A stretch of DNA of 9,439 nucleotides, from the NCBI GenBank assembly GCA_002470565.1, contig DKMQ01000103.1:2815-12253 (forward strand), read 5' to 3'. Position 1 is the first letter of the stretch, and the number at the start of each line of letters is the position of its first letter. The notes beneath the pieces were generated by a model. The model saw only the letters and a list, made by a program, of their open reading frames with translations, made no database searches and was not told the origin of the DNA. The translations under genes were made by a program, and so were the position numbers. Below are positions 8,216-9,439 of this stretch, one piece after another. Source of the DNA: Oceanospirillaceae bacterium UBA7410 (GTDB taxonomy: Bacteria > Pseudomonadota > Gammaproteobacteria > Pseudomonadales > Balneatricaceae).

Positions 8216-8749
8216 TTAGGCCTTTTCGACCTGAATAAATTCTAACTCAACAGGGGTTGATCGGCCAAAAATAAGCACAGCCACTTGCAAGCGACTCTTC
8301 TCGTAATTAACTTCCTCTACCACACCGTTGAAGTCTGCAAACGGCCCATCCACAACACGAACCATTTCACCTGGCTCAAAGATAGTCTTAGGTCTTGGCG
8401 CTTCTGCACCAGTCTCAACACGCTCTAAAATAGCATTGGCTTCACGCTCTGTAATAGGGGCAGGTTTGTCAGCTGTACCACCAATAAACCCTAATACACG
8501 CGGAGTTTCTTTAACCATGTGCCATGTGTCGTCATTTAGTTCCATATTTACTAGCACATAGCCAGGGTAGAACTTACGTTCACTACGGCGCTTTTTGCCC
8601 GCACGCATTTCGATGACTTCTTCTGTAGGCACCAAAACATCGCCAAACACATCCTGCATTTCAAAACGCTCAATGCGCTCATGCAAGGCGCGCATAACCT
8701 GCTTCTCGTAACCTGAGTATGCGTGAACAACGTACCAACGCTTTGCCAT
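8216..8749 (-). CDS. nusG: transcription termination/antitermination factor NusG
   Basis: NusG binds the RNA polymerase clamp, suppresses pausing, and through its C-terminal domain binds either Rho or ribosomal protein S10, coupling transcription to termination or translation. The product is 177 aa (E. coli 181; the difference is the short N-terminal extension). The NGN domain spans about 1-115 ([15 protein letters not shown], then [14 protein letters not shown] at 56-69 and PRVLGFIGG at 83-91). A linker follows, then the KOW domain from about 124 ([24 protein letters not shown]). F140 and F161 (IFGR) match the E. coli C-domain phenylalanines 144 and 165 at the Rho/S10 interface. The ATG at 8747-8749 follows AGGAT by about seven bases. 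It sits 30 bp after secE and ends before tandem terminators. No lineage-specific insertion is seen. Confidence 0.98.
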   Translation of the reverse strand: MAKRWYVVHAYSGYEKQVMRALHERIERFEMQDVFGDVLVPTEEVIEMRAGKKRRSERKFYPGYVLVNMELNDDTWHMVKETPRVLGFIGGTADKPAPITEREANAILERVETGAEAPRPKTIFEPGEMVRVVDGPFADFNGVVEEVNYEKSRLQVAVLIFGRSTPVELEFIQVEKA

Positions 8750-8779
8750 GATAATATCCTAACTAAACTTTTGAGCTGA

Positions 8780-9148
8780 CTAGCCAATCAAAGACGCAAC
8801 AGCCCAACTCAAAAATGAGTCTAGACCCCACAAAAACAAAGCCACAATCAACACCACAACTACTACAATTAATGTAGTCTGTGTTGTTTCTTGCCGATTT
8901 GGCCAAACCACCTTACGGATTTCTTTGCGGGCTTCTTTAAAACTAACTGCATAACCCCTGCCTTTGGTAGTTTGCAAAGCAAAATACAATGCCACGCCCG
9001 CCAAAGCCACTAGAGCTATCGTACGGTACAACAGGGATTGATCAGAATATACAGAGTTACCTACAACACCAGCAATCACTATAGCTAGAACAATTAACCA
9101 TTTAACGGTGTCTAAACGTGAGTTCTTTGTAGTTGGTGTAGCGCTCAT
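8780..9148 (-). CDS. secE: preprotein translocase subunit SecE
   Basis: SecE clamps the two halves of SecY in the inner-membrane SecYEG channel and is essential for protein export. The product is 122 aa (E. coli 127). It is the long, three-helix type: membrane segments at about 16-33 (VKWLIVLAIVIAGVVGN), 40-58 and 92-118 (TLIVVVVVLIVALFLWGLD). Between the second and third lies the conserved amphipathic cytoplasmic helix and hinge EARKEIRKVVWPNRQET (72-88), the family signature. The short N-terminus is polar and has no signal peptide. The ATG at 9146-9148 follows AGAGG at a normal distance; the stop is TAG. It lies 63 bp after tRNA-Trp and 30 bp before nusG, the usual secE-nusG pair. Confidence 0.97.
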   Translation of the reverse strand: MSATPTTKNSRLDTVKWLIVLAIVIAGVVGNSVYSDQSLLYRTIALVALAGVALYFALQTTKGRGYAVSFKEARKEIRKVVWPNRQETTQTTLIVVVVVLIVALFLWGLDSFLSWAVASLIG

Positions 9149-9178
9149 ATTGGAGCCTCTAGTTAACTGTGCTTTTTA

Positions 9179-9200
9179 CTTTGGCTATCATTACCCAAAG
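9179..9200 (-). other. small hairpin between tRNA-Trp and secE
   Basis: CUUUGG (9200-9195) pairs with CCAAAG (9184-9179) around ten bases in minus-strand RNA. No U-tract follows, so it is not a terminator. It lies 11 bases after the tRNA 3' end and could affect trimming of the tRNA trailer or the 5' end of the processed secE mRNA. Support is limited to the pairing itself. Confidence 0.3.
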
Positions 9201-9211
9201 CATTAAAAATA

Positions 9212-9287
9212 TGGCAGGCCAGGAGGGATTCGAACCCCCAACATTCGGTTTTGGAGACCGACGTTCTGCCGTTGGAACTACTGGCCT
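9212..9287 (-). tRNA. tRNA-Trp (anticodon CCA)
   Basis: A 76-base cloverleaf is seen on the minus strand. The acceptor stem is AGGCCAG (9287-9281) with CTGGCCT (9222-9216), followed by discriminator G and an encoded CCA (9214-9212). The D arm is GTTC/GAAC, the anticodon stem TCGGT/ACCGA, and the loop CTCCAAA with anticodon CCA at 9254-9252, reading UGG. The T arm is GGGGG-TTCGAAT-CCCTC. The discriminator G and anticodon CCA are the main identity elements for bacterial TrpRS. It lies between tuf and secE, downstream of a strong-looking promoter and with no terminator before secE, so it is probably cut from a transcript shared with secE-nusG. Confidence 0.97.
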
Positions 9288-9341
9288 AGAACATCTTTTG
9301 ACGTGATTGTTTAAAACATGCCAAAAGTATGGGACGCGTAT

Positions 9342-9368
9342 ATTATACGTGCCCCATGATATTTGCAA
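9342..9368 (-). promoter_or_regulatory. probable sigma70 promoter of tRNA-Trp-secE-nusG
   Basis: The minus strand shows TATAATAT (TATAAT at 9347-9342). Upstream, TTGCAA (9368-9363) is a possible -35, 15 bases from TATAAT or 17 from the overlapping TAATAT. The bases after the -10 are GC-rich (ACGCGTCCC), like the discriminators of stringently controlled stable-RNA promoters. Transcription would begin near 9333-9336, about 48 bases before the mature tRNA. The -35 lies inside the 3' arm of the preceding hairpin. Position before a tRNA and quality of the -10 support it; the -35 assignment is uncertain. Confidence 0.6.
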
Positions 9369-9391
9369 GCAATTAGAGCTAACTGCTTGCA
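9364..9391 (-). other. long hairpin after tuf
   Basis: In minus-strand RNA, GCAAGCAGUUA (9390-9380) pairs with UAAUUGCUUGC (9375-9365) around GCUC, extended by one outer U-A pair. One pair is G-U on this strand but C/A on the other, so the structure belongs to minus-strand RNA. It begins 16 bases after the tuf stop. AAAUAU follows instead of a U-tract, so it is not a classical intrinsic terminator. It may stabilise the tuf mRNA 3' end. It overlaps the probable -35 of the next promoter. Confidence 0.5.
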
Positions 9392-9406
9392 TTTGTTCAG
9401 CTTAAA

Positions 9407-9439
9407 TTAAGCTAAGATACGAGCTACAACACCAGCACC
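9407..9439 (-). CDS. tuf: elongation factor Tu, last 10 codons (rest outside the window)
   Basis: EF-Tu delivers aminoacyl-tRNA to the ribosomal A site. Only the C-terminus is present: the minus strand from 9439 reads GAGVVARILA and a TAA stop at 9407-9409, very close to the E. coli EF-Tu ending GAGVVAKVLG. tuf is the usual neighbour upstream of secE or of a tRNA-Trp-secE pair in gammaproteobacteria, so position agrees. With ten residues the call rests on the conserved tail and on context. Whether a second tuf copy exists elsewhere cannot be told from this window. Confidence 0.9.
   Translation of the reverse strand, partial: GAGVVARILA

Noticed and set aside
8551..8787. A 78-codon minus-strand open frame overlapping the start of nusG and the end of secE
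   Set aside because: It is out of frame with two certain genes and its translation shows no conserved features.
9364..9391. The hairpin after tuf as an intrinsic terminator
   Set aside because: The stem is long, but AAAUAU follows it in the gene direction and there is no U-tract, so I list it only as a structure.
9159..9392. A 77-codon minus-strand open frame running through tRNA-Trp
   Set aside because: It overlaps the whole tRNA and the promoter region; the tRNA call is secure and the peptide has no plausible start signal.

Overview
This window is a piece of the core translation/transcription gene cluster of a gammaproteobacterium. Every gene reads on the minus strand. In the direction of transcription (right to left) the order is: end of tuf (EF-Tu), tRNA-Trp(CCA), secE, nusG, rplK (L11), rplA (L1), rplJ (L10), rplL (L7/L12), rpoB (RNA polymerase beta), and the first 424 codons of rpoC (beta'). 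The proteins align closely with the Escherichia coli sequences as I remember them, and RpoC residue numbering is identical to E. coli over the visible part. A tRNA-Trp between tuf and secE is the arrangement I associate with Pseudomonas and related marine gammaproteobacteria, not with E. coli K-12. Base composition is AT-leaning, so an Oceanospirillales/Pseudomonadales-type marine lineage is plausible. I cannot name a genus.

Layout: tuf ends at 9407. It is followed by a long hairpin, a strong-looking sigma70 promoter (about 9342-9368) and tRNA-Trp (9212-9287), then secE (8780-9148) and nusG (8216-8749). The nusG-rplK gap holds tandem intrinsic terminators and the rplK leader. rplK and rplA overlap by one base (TAATG). 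The rplA-rplJ gap (6629-6901) holds a terminator-like hairpin, an exact 20-bp palindrome and a structured leader that fits the known L10 autoregulatory leader. rplJ and rplL are 87 bp apart. The rplL-rpoB gap (5379-5665) holds an intrinsic terminator/attenuator and then a run of small hairpins before rpoB. rpoB and rpoC are separated by only 21 bp. No gene-free stretch exceeds 300 bases.

How the genes work together: L11, L1, L10 and L7/L12 build the L1 stalk and the L7/L12 stalk-GTPase centre of the 50S subunit, where EF-Tu works. RpoB and RpoC form the RNA polymerase core. NusG binds that polymerase and links it to Rho or to ribosomal protein S10. SecE is an essential subunit of the SecYEG translocon. 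Known feedback in such operons is by L1 on rplKA and by L10-L7/L12 on rplJL, with attenuation before rpoBC; the intergenic structures seen here fit that scheme.

This is conserved housekeeping DNA. I see no mobile element, CRISPR array, defence system or unknown gene. The points worth a second look are in the intergenic RNA structures and in start-codon choice (rpoB and rplJ both have misleading longer reading frames that begin with TTG).
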